From NCBI GenBank assembly GCA_963575645.1, contig OY754466.1, positions 38,286,001 through 38,350,000 on the forward strand: DNA of 64,000 nt, written 5' to 3'. The notes beneath the pieces were generated by a model. That model was not told the DNA's origin, made no database searches, and saw only the letters and a program-made list of their open reading frames with translations. Below, in pieces: positions 1-11,178 of this stretch. Position 1 is the stretch's first letter. Each line of letters starts with the position of its first letter. The position numbers were made by a program, and so were the translations under genes. Source of the DNA: Xanthostigma xanthostigma. Lineage: Eukaryota; Arthropoda; Insecta; Raphidioptera; Raphidiidae.

Positions 1-741
1 TATATTTTCAGTTTATTTTATTCATAAATGATTTAACAAAAAGAATTAAATACAGGAGACAATGGAAAAAGAAAGCTTATAAAGTAATAGAATTTATTAT
101 GTAGGTACCTAATAGATTTTTTTTATTTAAAAAGTAAAAAATGAGATCATCCACCACATGGTTATTATCACAACATATACATTAATAATAATAATAATTA
201 TAACGATACATCAACTAATTACAGATAATTAATAGTTACTACTTACTTGTACGCAAAGAACTTCTCTATATAAATTTTTTCCTCAAGGGACACATTGGAT
301 TGTAGTTAACAATGCAATGTTTTATGGGAATAGCACTTCCAGGAACCCGAGCTCGTACCAGTCGGCTTGAGTATGTCGTCCGGCAGATTCTCTAATGCAC
401 TCATAGACGCGGATCACCTCAGTTGTTGCGCGTCTAAAATCTACTTACAATCTGTCTATATCCTTAGAGGACAAATCGTTAAGCAATACGTATGTAGTAC
501 ATGATACACAACACACGGCTTATGGCAGCAGTGACTAGTGTTACTGTGTTTGCTGTCGGTAGTGTTTGAATAAAGTTAATAATTAAATCATCATTGTAAT
601 GTGTTTTGTTTCAATTTGTATATAACTTTTATTATATTCCTTATGTAATCATTATTAATTAATTATGTAATTTACTTTTTGGTTAATTGTAAAATATTGT
701 ACAGTTTTAGAACAGAATAAGTTCAACGTTTAACATAGAAA
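1..741. other. AT-rich intergenic stretch, nothing recognised
   Basis: No open frame, RNA gene or terminal inverted repeat was recognised. The sequence is AT-rich, with a short ATA/ATT-rich run near 185-200. Confidence 0.5.
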
Positions 742-818
742 GAATAAGGCCTAGTTTATATGAGAGGCGTTCAACGCGCGTTGAACGCTCTTCATGTGTG
801 CTAGGCCTTAATCTTATT
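742..818. repeat. small hairpin
   Basis: A short inverted repeat: GAATAAGGCCTAG at the left pairs imperfectly with CTAGGCCTTAATCTTATT at the right, around the palindromic centre GTTCAACGCGCGTTGAAC. It could be a tiny MITE or the stump of one. No target duplication was seen. Confidence 0.45.
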
Positions 819-845
819 TTCAATATTAAAATTATATTATTAACA

Positions 846-1345
846 GGTCATATGCATGAGATTCAAAATTGGTTTAAATTTTTATTTCGAAATACTTATA
901 TTTTAGTTCCTGATTCTATCGTAATGGATATTTTATTAATCTAATCACTGAAAAAAATACAAATAATAAAAAAGAAATGTAGAAAATATGCGCTATTTTC
1001 GAGTTTTCAAAACGCAGCGTGACGTCAAAGTATATATCAACAACAGTTTCCATGACGACTGTGTCGTCTCACAGTAAGATTATGTCAGTATTCAGAGAAA
1101 ACAACAAATAAACTTCATTTAGAACATTAACAATTTGACATCAAGGTTGACATGCATCATATATCATGACGTCACATAAGCCCGCCAACATGGCCGATTG
1201 TTTAAACTGTCTAATTTTGAATGTGAAATTTAATATTTTTTTTCTTATGATAATATTACATTTTTAAATGATTAGCAATTTTTTTCCGTATTATGGTTGA
1301 CTAAATAATCTATTAAAAATATAAAAAAAATACATGCATATGACC
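846..1345. mobile_element. MITE with 13-bp inverted ends (GGTCATATGCATG)
   Basis: The 13-mer GGTCATATGCATG at 846-858 is exactly inverted at 1333-1345, bounding 500 bp without coding capacity. The interior contains a 'GACATCAAGGTTGACA' segment that resembles the centre of the hairpin element near 57285, which suggests related families. The superfamily is not assigned because no clear target duplication was seen. Confidence 0.6.
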
Positions 1346-2019
1346 TATTACCATATTTATAGTTATTTTAACACTTTATATTTTATTCATTGAATATGAC
1401 GTTTTTTTGTATCTATATTGTCTATCTATCTATCTATCATACACCTCAATCATAAACATGGATATATGATTCATAATTCAATTACCACCCTCCCTCATTT
1501 CTATAAGCCCGCGCTAGGAGGTACCTCCGGTTGACCCTTCAGAACACCACTTTAAAATATTGACGCGCCGCCACTGACCCACAATATTACTACCAGGTTG
1601 GATTGTCTAAAAAGGAACAACCTCAATTCAGTTTGAGTGGTGAAGTTAAGTTTGGATGATATAATTATTATTTAATAGTTCGCTGATGGCTAATACTCGT
1701 AACTTCATTAATAAATCCCCACAAGGCAAATGCACAAGGCGACTGCAGACGACGACGGGGATACCGGCACCGATCAATGCGGAATTCGCTCAAGTTTATG
1801 ACGCTATTCTATACGATCAAGGTTAAAATTAGAAGCGCACTTAAACTTCTGTCTCACGTTAACTTATGTGATGTTACATTTGTTAGATAATGACAAAAAA
1901 TTAACAGTGTAAAGTACTAAATTAAGCTCTTACTTTAAATAAATAGGCTTTCACGGCCGGTGATGTTCCAAGTTTTCTTGGTTTCCGAGCTTGTAGGCTG
2001 TGGTATTTTGGTATTTCTA
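1346..2019. other. intergenic, short TCTA microsatellite only
   Basis: No gene was recognised. A (TCTA)n run lies near 1420-1437. Confidence 0.45.
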
Positions 2020-2062
2020 CCTGACGTTTCGTCTACAACTGCTGTAGACATTATCAAAGGCG
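2020..2062 (-). ncRNA. decayed hammerhead-ribozyme-like hairpin of a Penelope-type repeat
   Basis: On the minus strand, a GTCTAC / GTAGAC stem with loop AGCAGTT is followed directly by GAAACGTCAG, the layout of hammerhead stem II and the GAAAC core. The upstream core, which should read CUGANGA, is here TTTGATAA, so catalytic function is not expected. The flank to 2140 forms a further imperfect hairpin built on CATTATCAAAGGCGA. Assignment rests on similarity to the two better-preserved cores at 5571 and 23940. Confidence 0.4.
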
Positions 2063-2159
2063 ATGTGGCAGCGAGCGAAGTGTCCTTCTACCTGTGAATC
2101 GCGTAGAAGGACACTTCGTTCGCCTTTGATAATGTTTACCGCACTTTTATAGGTGGTGT

Positions 2160-2280
2160 ACAAAAATAGTATATTATCAAGGGCAGAAAGTTTAAGATTT
2201 TTACATTGCGCGTCATGATGCCCGAGGTGAGCCGAGGGCATTGTGAAACCTTCTGCCCGTGTGGTGTATACTATTTTTCT
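2160..2280. repeat. short inverted repeat (AAAAATAGTATAT ends)
   Basis: The left arm (AAAAATAGTATAT then CAAGGGCAGAAAG) is inverted at the right (CTTCTGCCC then ATACTATTTTT), about 120 bp in all. A related fragment with 'GTGGTGTAATATACTA' occurs near 6135. It is probably a small MITE family. Confidence 0.4.
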
Positions 2281-2442
2281 TCATCCCTCGGTCTAAAGTA
2301 CGATTATTAATAATTGATATTATATTCATTAATTAATTACATAAAAACACAGATTTATTTCAAGCAAGCAGCTTTCAGGTTATACGTAAAAACACGAATT
2401 ATAGCTGTTCGCGACTCTTGGCTGGCGGCGGTCTCATAGGGC

Positions 2443-2776
2443 GGTATTCGCTATGTGCAGCTGCTTGGAAGGGAGGCGCTGAACGACTGTGCGCGCTTAG
2501 CGGCGAAAGCTGGCATTTTTACGACACTAGTACTGATATAAAATGCATTATTAATTATAATAATACATAAAAAAATAGTGATGTTAGCTAATATTATTGA
2601 ACTATTTGATCACAGTTTCTTTTTTCACATTTGGTTTGAAACTTTGATGTTGCACATTCATTTTAGTTTTACTTTTTACTAGTTGTCCCATTTGACATAA
2701 TGTTTAAAAGTGAAAATGGGTTCACCGGTCAATGGCGCTAGATGTTGCGACCTTGATGTTGCACATAGCGAATACC
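2443..2776. mobile_element. MITE with perfect 17-bp inverted ends
   Basis: GGTATTCGCTATGTGCA at 2443-2459 is exactly inverted at 2760-2776, and the 334 bp between hold no reading frame. No target duplication was found, so the superfamily is left open. Confidence 0.6.
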
Positions 2777-3174
2777 TGATAACTATTTTTCTTTATACAG
2801 CCGGTCGAAAGTACGTACTTTCGACATCAGTGTGTATAATCCCACCAATGCATAAATGCTAGACTTTCTGCCTTAAAATTGATGCCGGAAGTACGTACTT
2901 TCGACAGAGGTATGTATGAAGAAAAAATATTTTTGGTATATCTTACGGATAAAACATTTATATAGGTATGCAATAACAGAAAATGATCAAAACAGCTGCT
3001 TTAAATTATATATGAGTTATGGCCGCCATTGTAGTTATAGATTGAAATTATAACGTACATGGAACCAAAGTATAGAAATTAACGGCACGACCAGTGTTCA
3101 GCCTTTGTACATTGTGAAGTACTGACTCAACCAATTTTTGTACAGGGCTGAACATATTATTCCAAGAACTTACC
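2777..3174. other. intergenic with two AAAGTACGTACTTTCGAC palindromic motifs
   Basis: Copies of AGTACGTACTTTCGAC, an almost perfect palindrome, lie near 2811 and 2891 in a stretch otherwise without recognised features. They may be the ends of another small element. Confidence 0.35.
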
Positions 3175-3643
3175 ATAGAGGCCGCTGCATACGAGGCCGG
3201 TTATGCCACTGGAATCACTGCTGGGACTTGTGCTGACTGGCGCGCTGACTGCGTAGATGGAAATGACGTCACTACTGCTTGCGTACGTGGTCACAAGATA
3301 GTTTTCAAAATTAGAACCGGGGTAATTTTTTGTGCGTGTTTGTTTGTTTTGAGCAAAAACCACTCAGAAACAGTATCTTATCACGTGGACGGTATGGACA
3401 AACGTCCGCAAACGAACGTGACGTAATGGTGTGTGTTCTGTTCAGATACAATGAACGTTCACTTTTGTTAACATTCAAACTGCCACTGCGCGCGCATCAA
3501 ACCCATCTACAAAGCTAGCTTCAAAACAAGCATCGTGCGAAGCGATAACATAAAGCCCAGCGCCACAGCACGCTTGAAACCTAGCTGCCAAATCTAGCAA
3601 GGAATCTGGCGGCTAAACCAGCTTCGTGTGCAGCTGCCTTAAG
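3175..3643. mobile_element. about 450-bp MITE family, copy 1 (GTGTGCAGC ends)
   Basis: The left end (GCCGCTGCATACGAGG) and right end (GCTTCGTGTGCAGCTGCC) are imperfect inverted repeats. The interior matches two other copies, at 31792-32254 and 41091-41538, through shared blocks such as TGTGTTCTGTTCAGA and TTGTTAACATTC. No protein is encoded. Confidence 0.6.
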
Positions 3644-3811
3644 ACCCTCGAGCAAGCTTCCGGCGAAGAAAAACGTTCAATGTTTATCGATATTTAATAT
3701 TTATTTTATTTGTTGTAGAATATAGATTATAGACGCTCGAAAAATCAGGTCAATAACGTCCGAATACATAAAATTATATTAAATTAAACGACATCATAAT
3801 ACATATACAGA

Positions 3812-4524
3812 GATGTTTCAAAAGCCCCGGAACGGCTGTATGTCTTGGAGAGATTACGTTTTTTTGAAAAAGTTTGCGAATGAAAGTTGCTCAACTCGTT
3901 GTAATGTATTTTTCGGCCACAACAATTCCTCCCAAGGGGATGCCCCTGTGGGGGGGCAGGGGGTAACTCTGAAATTTTAAATGGCAACCTCAATTTTTTT
4001 TATTGGGTCGAGTTCTTCGGACAAAAACTTGTCCCAAACTTTTTTTGTTTAAGCTACAGATCACCGAGTACGCGAGGTAAATCCTAACCCCCTCAAACAA
4101 AATTTGTTCATTTTGTGCAAATTGCACTTTAACGACTAGCTTCTTTAAGATTGTTATCAAGGTCAAGTAAAAGGGTACCATTCTTTGACCTGTTACAAAA
4201 TGAAAAGTTTTATTTGAGGGGGTAAGGATAACACGGTAAATTTTACCCCCCGTACTCGGTGATCTGTCGCTTGAAAAAAAAAATTTTGGGACAAAAAATG
4301 TCTTTTTTTGCCCGAAGAGCTCGACCCAATAAAAAAAATTGGGGTTGTCATTTAAAATTTCGTAGTTAGGTACCCCTTACCCCGCCACGGGAGCACCCCC
4401 TTGGGAGGTATTTTTGTGACCGAAAAATACATTACAACGAGTTGCTCGCAACTTTCATTCGCAAGATTTTTCAAAAAAACAATCCCTCCGAGATATTCAG
4501 CCGTTCCGGGACTTTTGAAACATC
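3812..4524. mobile_element. foldback element with about 315-bp arms
   Basis: The sequence beginning GATGTTTCAAAAG at 3812 is repeated inverted so that it ends CTTTTGAAACATC at 4524. The arms (3812 to about 4125 and about 4191-4524) match over blocks such as TCACCGAGTACG / CGTACTCGGTGA. A single related arm occurs at 22873-23210. No coding sequence is present, so movement would depend on enzymes supplied elsewhere. Confidence 0.75.
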
Positions 4525-5570
4525 CGGTAAGACAAAAGTCACGTGGTCACAGAACTATAAAACTTGGAAACTGGCCTCATATACACGGCGTTATATGGGA
4601 GAGAGGCAAAATCAATGTATAAGAATCTGTTAGAGATTCGTCGGCATTTAGCACAGAAAAGAATCTCTAACGAGATTCTTCGATACATTTTAAATACGTA
4701 AAAAATCGAAACGTCGTATACTGTCACATTGAATATTTCGAAATGGACTCCGCCTCCGAGTAAACTCCCAATATACCTACTGTTATAATACGCGCCACGG
4801 ATCCGAAAGGTTCGGAAGTTAGTCACAAGCAGCGTCGCAAAGGCACATTTTAGAGCCAGCTCCCAGCTACCTGCACGGAACGTGCGCTCGTCGGTGATTG
4901 GCCGTGATCGCTCCTTTGTCACTTGTCGCTTTCCTGCTTTAAAGTACAGTCCAGTACGCTATTGTCAAGTTGTTATTGTTATTTTAGTTTTGTTGAGTTG
5001 CGAGTTTGAAGTTTTTCAACAGACTGTACAAGTGCAAGCCCGCATTCGCATCTAACTTCCGAGCCTTTTAGATTCGTGACGACAAAGAATAATAGAAAAA
5101 ATGGCATTAAATGTTTTGTTGCACGACCCTCTATGAAATAGCTGCTTTTCAAACCCGTATAGCGGTAATAAAATAACCCATTTCACACTAGTGCGTAAAG
5201 TAAAGCAAAAAAAATGCGATGTTGTTATTTTTGTAGACGTTAATATCGGAATTATTTTATGGTACGGTTCTGATTAACACATATTATACACAAACACACA
5301 TACAGACGTTTAGACAATAAACCAATAAATAGTGCATCGACCTGCATGTTTTATGACATCATCAATAAGGATGAAACAAACTGTACGTTTGTTCTCTTAA
5401 TACTAATCAGTGGCGTACCTATATAGTTTTTTGCTCTAGAGTCTAGAAGGTGTGATAACCTTATAATTAATTATTCAATTATTCAATACGCACATAAATT
5501 TGGAAATTTAGATGAAAATGAGAAAGAAATCCTTTCCAAAAATGTTTATTTTCAATTAATTAATTAAGCG
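4525..5570. other. no gene recognised; moderately GC-rich patch at 4780-4930
   Basis: A short GC-richer patch (about 4780-4930) includes a CCAAT-box-like inverted motif (GATTGGCC), but no convincing downstream exon was found. CAGTGGCGTACCTATA near 5409 resembles a hAT terminus without a partner. Confidence 0.35.
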
Positions 5571-5599
5571 CTTTCGGACAATTATTAGTCCATCTTCAG
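5571..5599 (-). ncRNA. hammerhead ribozyme core of a Penelope-like element
   Basis: Read on the minus strand this is CTGAAGA, a short stem (GGAC / GTCC) with an AT-rich loop, then GAAAG. This matches the hammerhead core CUGANGA - stem II - GAAA, with one unpaired base before stem II as in the 23940 copy. Penelope-like elements are known to carry minimal hammerheads. The GIY-YIG coding remnant at 5816-6060 lies upstream on the same strand, the order expected for such an element. Self-cleavage is inferred, not shown. Confidence 0.65.
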
Positions 5600-5815
5600 A
5601 AAAGTTTTTTTTTTATAAAAATCATTAAAATTATCATAACTTAAAAACTATCACTAAAAAGGAATTAAAGACTGGCTGCCCATAACGAATTGATTGATAA
5701 AATAGATGTTAATTAATATAACCTGTGTGTCCTTGAAGAATTGAATTTTTAAAATTTGTAATAAATAATGCTATTATAATAAAATTTATTATTATCTAAA
5801 TCGTCCATAATTATG

Positions 5816-6060
5816 TTAAGATTTTTTTGTGGTTCTGATTTGATGACGTCTAACAATATATGAAATTTTTCCAATTCATTCAGAACAGTGGATTTATGTT
5901 TGAATTCTAAAATTTGAAAATAGTTCTTCGGATCGTAATTGTGGTTTTCATTATTTAAATGAGAAGCAAAGCTGGATTTATGGTTGTAAATATTTTTTTA
6001 AATCGGTAATATGTTCTTTAAACCTAGTACGGAAATTTCGATCGGTTTGGCCTATGTGAT
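5816..6060 (-). pseudogene. Penelope-like element, GIY-YIG endonuclease remnant
   Basis: The minus strand reads HIGQTDRNFRTRFKEH, a typical 'xIGQTGRxFxxRFxEH' GIY-YIG core. After a stop and a frame change near 5978 it continues as FASHLNNENHNY and LNELEKFHI, which match the distal half of the same domain in Penelope-type retroelements. The reverse transcriptase part is missing, so this is a 5'-truncated, frame-disrupted copy. A hammerhead core lies about 220 bp downstream. The interspersed repeat starting near 6068 marks the broken upstream edge. Confidence 0.7.
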
Positions 6061-6069
6061 AACCTTGCC

Positions 6070-7653
6070 CTGCGCTTCACGATACCCTCGGCTGCGCCTC
6101 AGGCATCATGGCAAGATATCACACTTTCGGTCCTTGTGGTGTAATATACTACTTCTTTAATTACTAGTAATTTTAAACAAATGATTTATTTTATAAACAG
6201 AGACCGACTGTATCAATGAATGTGCTATTATATTATGATGTTATATCTACGCGTTTAATTGACTTTTTTTTTCGAAAATTCAAAGCATTCCACGCCCTCC
6301 TTGCCATCTCTCTACGCCCCCTAGCGTAAGCGCACCCTACTGGTAGGGAAAACCTAATACAATCAGACCAGGTGACGTTCCGAATTCAATTCAGATTCGT
6401 TTTTTTAGTGGAATCAATTCAGTGAACCGTACTGATTATAAAAAATCCTGTTAGCAGGCGATAAACTGGTCTGATATTATTTAAAACAGCCCAGTTTTGA
6501 TTAAGAATAGAGTTAATAACAATTTTTATAGTGATTTTTAATCTTCTCACTGGTTTCGTTGAGACGCGAAATTACTGTTTTATCCTATTGTAAATTTTAA
6601 TGACACCAAAGCAATATACGCTCAGATAAATAAGGTCGTAACTTTGGTGAAAACAAATGCCTGTCTGGTATCTTACGTTTACTATACACAGAGCGCAATG
6701 AAGTATATAAAAACTTTATTTACTTTAGGACAAAAAGAAGAATGCAAGGCAAAGGAATACCAATATTCATTTGCTAAATTTTTTAATGGTCAATATTTCA
6801 AAACGAACTACGTCTTCTACAGCAGCTATTCTCAACCGTCGGTCCACGGAGAATTTTGGTCTGTCCGCCTTAAAAAAAACTACTTATTGAAAAAAAAATT
6901 GTTGTCGGAGCTCGGTTATTCCGCGCTCCGACTTAGCTTGACTAATTTAGAATCCACAATTAAAATGGTAAATTGAAGAAGAGAAGCAGCAATCTTATCA
7001 TTAACATTATATTATACCAAAAAAACTAAGATTATCGATATTTAAGGTAGTTCACTCGTCAAACGGCTTTTCTTAGGAGTTTAATAAAATTGAAGTATAA
7101 CGTTAATACAAGTGCCTTATATTTAATTTAAAAAAATGAAAATTTTCACCGTCTGAAGACGAGATATTAACAATCAAAATGTGCATAATTAACATGCTCA
7201 TGGAGGTATACCACGTATAAAGAAAACGAGTACATTCCAGAATATATCGAAAACGGCCTTAGTATATTTTTTAAAACCGAATGCATTGTAAATTGAAAGA
7301 TTTTAATTTTTTGATAAAAACTGAATTTTTTTATCGATTTGTTAAAAAAATATAGTTTTAAAATAAAAATATTTTTATTATACTTGCAATTGTAATTGTA
7401 TCTATAGGAGTTTAGATGTGTTGGGTACAGTCTCTTACAAAAATGCACGGTGAATCTCTAACTGTTGGTATACTTACTATGTTGTCTATGACTGTCGCGA
7501 GTGAACTATCTTAATTTATTAATACCTAATTGATTTTTTTGTTGTGTTCCTATATGCAATAATTTTTTTATTTTGTTTTATAATTTTCTGGGATGATTTT
7601 ACGTGTAAAATAGCTATTTACACACGGGCAGCTCACTAGCCTGCAGTATAAAT
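6070..7653. other. no gene recognised
   Basis: The longest frame, 6644-6976 on the plus strand, opens with TTG, has no recognisable domain and is of unremarkable length for this composition, so I do not call it a gene. The rest is AT-rich without clear repeats. Confidence 0.4.
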
Positions 7654-8214
7654 AATCTTAAAAAAAAACTTCGGAGAAGTAAAAACTTCGTTCTGTGCAA
7701 AATTCAAAAACTTGAGGCGACTGAATCTCAGAATTATAACTTAAAAAAAAAAGAATTTCGAGGCAGACATGAAATTGAAATCAAGCTCGAAATTCTGTGC
7801 CTAAGACGTCGAAAAAAAAATTAATTTCGAGGCAGACAAGGAATTGAAATCCAACTTTGAAATTCTGTGCTTATAAAAGCTACAAGAGCAACAGCAAAAA
7901 AAAAAAATGCAAAGACGGTGTTCGCATAACTCTTTTAGTTACCACTAAAAAAACGCCGTCTGTGCACTTTTTTTTGCTGTTGCTCTTGTAGCTTTTATAA
8001 GCACAGAATTTCGAAGTTGGATTTCAATTCCTTGTCTGCTTCGAAATTAATTTTTTTTTCGACGTCTTAGGCACAGAATTTCGAGCTTGATTTCAATTTC
8101 TTGTCTGCCTCGAAATTCTTTTTTTTTAAGTTATTATTCTGAGATTCAGTCGCCTCAAGTTTTTGAATTTAGCACAGAACTAAGTTTTTACTTCTCCGAA
8201 GTTTTTTTAAGATT
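7654..8214. mobile_element. foldback element, near-perfect hairpin with 260-bp arms
   Basis: Starting AATCTTAAAAAAAAACTTCGG and ending with its inverse near 8214, the two arms (7654 to about 7923 and about 7949-8214) are almost fully complementary around a loop of about 25 bases. Within each arm the phrase 'GAAATTCTGTGC' recurs, so the arm itself contains diverged direct repeats. No protein is encoded. A transcript would form a long double-stranded hairpin. Confidence 0.75.
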
Positions 8215-8454
8215 TCACGTCTTTTTCCAAAGTGTGAGACATTATTTTTATTTTTTCTCCAAAAAATAAACATATGTGCATTTTTAGAATTTAGAGGCCA
8301 CAAATTCCATGAAGGCCAATTTTGAAGGCATGAAAAAAAATTTGAAAAGAAGTTTGACCCTGCAGGCCATCCCTGTAACTTCCCGCTATTTTCGAGTTCA
8401 AAACACTCAAAAATATATAAAATATAGCAAGAAGTTTATTTTTTAGCTCTTCGA

Positions 8455-9025
8455 GCTCAAAAAAAAAACACTTTGTTACGAAATTTTCGTTCACGATATC
8501 TCATGAACAAATGAACCGATTTTGATGCGATTTGCGGCAGTCAACGCAATTTTTTAACCTAAAAAAGTAATTTATTACAGAAAAATCGATCTCATAGGAA
8601 TTTTACGAGTAATTTAAAAAAAACACTTTTTTACAAATTTTTCGTTCACGTTATCTCGTGAACAAATGAGCCGATTTTGATGAGGTTTGCGGCAATCGAC
8701 GCAGTTTTTTTAACCTAAAAGAGTAAATTATTACAAAAAAATCGATTTGATAAGAATTTTACAAGTAATTTTAAAAAATTACTTTTTTCCTAATTTTTCG
8801 TTCACGTTATCTCATGAACAAATGAACCAATTTTGATCTGGTTTGCGGCGATCGACGCAGTTTTTTTAGCCTAAGAAAGTAATTTATTACAAAAAAATCG
8901 ATCTGATAACAATTTTAAGAGTCATTTTAAAAAAACACTTTTTTACGATTTTTTCGTTCACGGTATCTCGTGAATAAATGAGCCGATTTTGATGCGGTTT
9001 GCGGAAATCGACGCAGTTTGTTAAG
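8455..9025. repeat. tandem repeat, about 156-bp unit, 3.5 copies
   Basis: The phrase TTTTCGTTCACG recurs with CGTTCACG starts at 8488, 8643, 8799 and 8955, spacings of 155, 156 and 156. Each unit continues with ATCTC(A/G)TGAA(C/T)AAATGA and then TGCGGYRRTCGACGCAG. Related sequence (GTTTCAGTCGGACACTCCG) trails to about 9240. The array lies directly beside the gypsy insertion site. Confidence 0.85.
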
Positions 9026-9250
9026 GAGAAGAGCTGATTAGATTTTGGAATTAATCAGTTTAAGTTTAGAAAATATTTTACAAAAACAAATTTTTACAAA
9101 TTTTTGAAACTTGTTTTTTTAAGATTTCTCAAATTTTTTTAGGCCGAATCGTTTCAAATTTTCAGGAAGTCTATGTTCACCAAGATCACGTCAGATGCCG
9201 CAAACCGCGTTTCAGTCGGACACTCCGTTCAAAAGATATAAAAGGTTTAC

Positions 9251-9254
9251 ATAC
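9251..9254. repeat. target-site duplication ATAC, left copy
   Basis: ATAC immediately precedes the left LTR and is repeated at 16706-16709 immediately after the right LTR. Four-base duplications are usual for Ty3/gypsy integrases. Confidence 0.85.
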
Positions 9255-10553
9255 TGTAACTGGGTTACCCGGATTGGGGCGAGTGCCTCGGCTTTGCTGG
9301 CAGCGGTTGAAGTGGCCGGGGGTCAGCGGAAATTATATAACCCAGTGGGTGTCAGGAACCGGCAACGAACACTCTCGCGTAACGGTAATCGTTGGTTTTG
9401 CTGAAACATAAATGACGGAAGGGACTGCAGGTGAGGATTGTGACACGTACAACAACTGATTATAAATTTTGTAAATTGAAATTATGTATTAAGAAGTGAT
9501 TAAAGAAAAAAAGTACAGATAGAAAAATACCACAGTAATTGCCAAGTAGATTGAGCTCTAGAAAAATCGAATTTACGAAGTTGGCCAACCCGTCTGTGTA
9601 CCTTGAACCTGTGTAAACTTTAAATAGAAAATAGTAAACATTAATGAAACCATAAAATTAAAAAAAGTTAAAAGATTGATGTCGTGGATATGTAGCGGTA
9701 CTGCTACTCTGCCAATACGACATAACAATAAATTAAAAAAAATGGTTTACTAATACGCTCTTAGGCGAGGCACCAGAAATCCGACAATTTTTCTGAGTAC
9801 TCCGCCAAGACCTCAGTATTCTCGCTGCAATATCCACGGCATCAACGCTCCGACTTGCGACTGCAACTACTGTGATCCGCGAAGTTATCCAAGTGTGGAA
9901 TCCTGATGTGGTTGTTGTAGGACTGCCAGTAAATTGTGGTTGCCACGCGATCGTGTTCGCAGCCGCTGCTCTGCACCACACCCGCCGATGTTGGACGCCA
10001 GAAATCGCCGGCGAAGAAACCAACAGTGGTACGACGCTGTGTATGGTAACGGGGAGCGCTGCGGTTATGGTGAGCTTAATCACGAAATTCAAAGTTGGAG
10101 AATAAAAAAAATCTCCCGTTGCCAGACAAAAAAAATGGCGTCGACACCACAAAAGAAAAGATCGCCGCACGTGTTTGCGACGCGACGTATAAAATCCCAC
10201 ACGGGGTGAACAAAACTAAAACAATATCGTATGTTGATGCTAAAAATGCATCAATCCACGATTTCTCGACAAAATACTCTCGATTATTCTTCGAAAACAC
10301 GTTAAAAAAAACCAACAACCGTGAAACCATCAAACTATATCCCTTCATGCAAAAACGAAGCCAGTCTCTCTCGTAACCTCTCAAAACCTATCATCTAAAC
10401 CAAATAATATATCTTTTTTTTTTGACCGCCATCCGAGATCAGAACCCAGCGTTATCAGCTTCCTGCAGTTATTTCGCTTGTTCGTCGTCTGATGGCAGTT
10501 AGAACTTATCTCTCGCAAGCAAAGCTATCACAAACCGCGACCAGCTGGTTACA
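9255..10553 (-). repeat. 3' LTR of the gypsy element
   Basis: 1299 bp bounded by TGTAAC and GTTACA (TG...CA ends). It matches 15407-16705 with a constant offset of 6152 and no difference that I could see, including all internal chance frames. Frames of up to 155 codons inside the LTR are present in both copies but resemble no protein and are treated as chance. Confidence 0.95.
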
Positions 10554-10569
10554 CCTCCGTTTCCTCCTT
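10554..10569 (-). promoter_or_regulatory. polypurine tract for plus-strand priming
   Basis: Read on the minus strand AAGGAGGAAACGGAGG abuts the 3' LTR directly, the position and composition expected of the RNase-H-resistant primer for second-strand synthesis. Confidence 0.85.
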
Positions 10570-10615
10570 AAAAAAAAATTTTTTTTTTTTTTTTAATAAT
10601 AATATCAATTGGACA

Positions 10616-11178
10616 TTACTCACTATCTCCCGTTTCTTCGCCTTCATCTCCCGTGGTGTCTTCGTCATCGTCGTCATTCTCATTAGCATTATTGTCGTCG
10701 TCTCTGGGGTGCAATTTCAAGTCCGAAACGTGCCAGACGCCTAGGTTTCTACCGTTTAGCTCCTCAAGCTCATAACGTACATTAGACAATTTCCTCCGAA
10801 TTCGACATTTAACAAAAGCCGGTGCTAATTTAGCTGCGAAGTGTCGACTGGCGTCGGACATCGGAAAATGTTTTTTCCAAACAATATCGCCTTCGTTAAA
10901 CACAATATGACGATGACGTGAATCGTAATAACGGCGATTCTTTTCATAGGCTTGCTGTAGTCGTTGGTTTACTGTCTCAACAACTTCACTAAGATGATTC
11001 AGCTGCTGAACGCGTTCTCCCCGCTCAGCAAATTCCACCTCTCCGTCCGGGGCATCTTCACCCGCATTACCTCCAACACGTCGAACTTCTCGTCCAAAAT
11101 TTAGAAATGCGGGGCTGTATCCGGTGACTTCGTGGACAGCGGAGCGGATAGCGAAACCAATACGTGGCAGTTGCTCAT
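10616..11178 (-). pseudogene. gypsy integrase C-terminal part (frame-shifted from pol)
   Basis: This carries the end of the catalytic core (a VHEVTGYSPAFL stretch near 11110), the helical ...YYDSRHRHIVFNEGDIVWKK segment typical of gypsy integrase C-termini, and a very acidic tail. It is out of frame with the preceding pol block. The join lies near 11178-11186, where one base seems to be missing. The frame then runs open to its stop at 10616, only 47 bp from the polypurine tract, so no envelope gene follows. Confidence 0.8.

Noticed and set aside
6644..6976. 110-codon plus-strand frame
   Set aside because: Begins at TTG, has no domain and no flanking gene signals; consistent with chance.
9733..10376. 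Frames of up to 155 codons inside the gypsy LTRs (repeated at 15885-16528)
   Set aside because: They exist in both LTRs only because the LTRs are identical, overlap each other on both strands and show no protein family features.
10554..10616. Envelope gene or third frame between pol and the 3' LTR
   Set aside because: Only 62 bp separate the integrase stop from the 3' LTR, so there is no room for an envelope frame.
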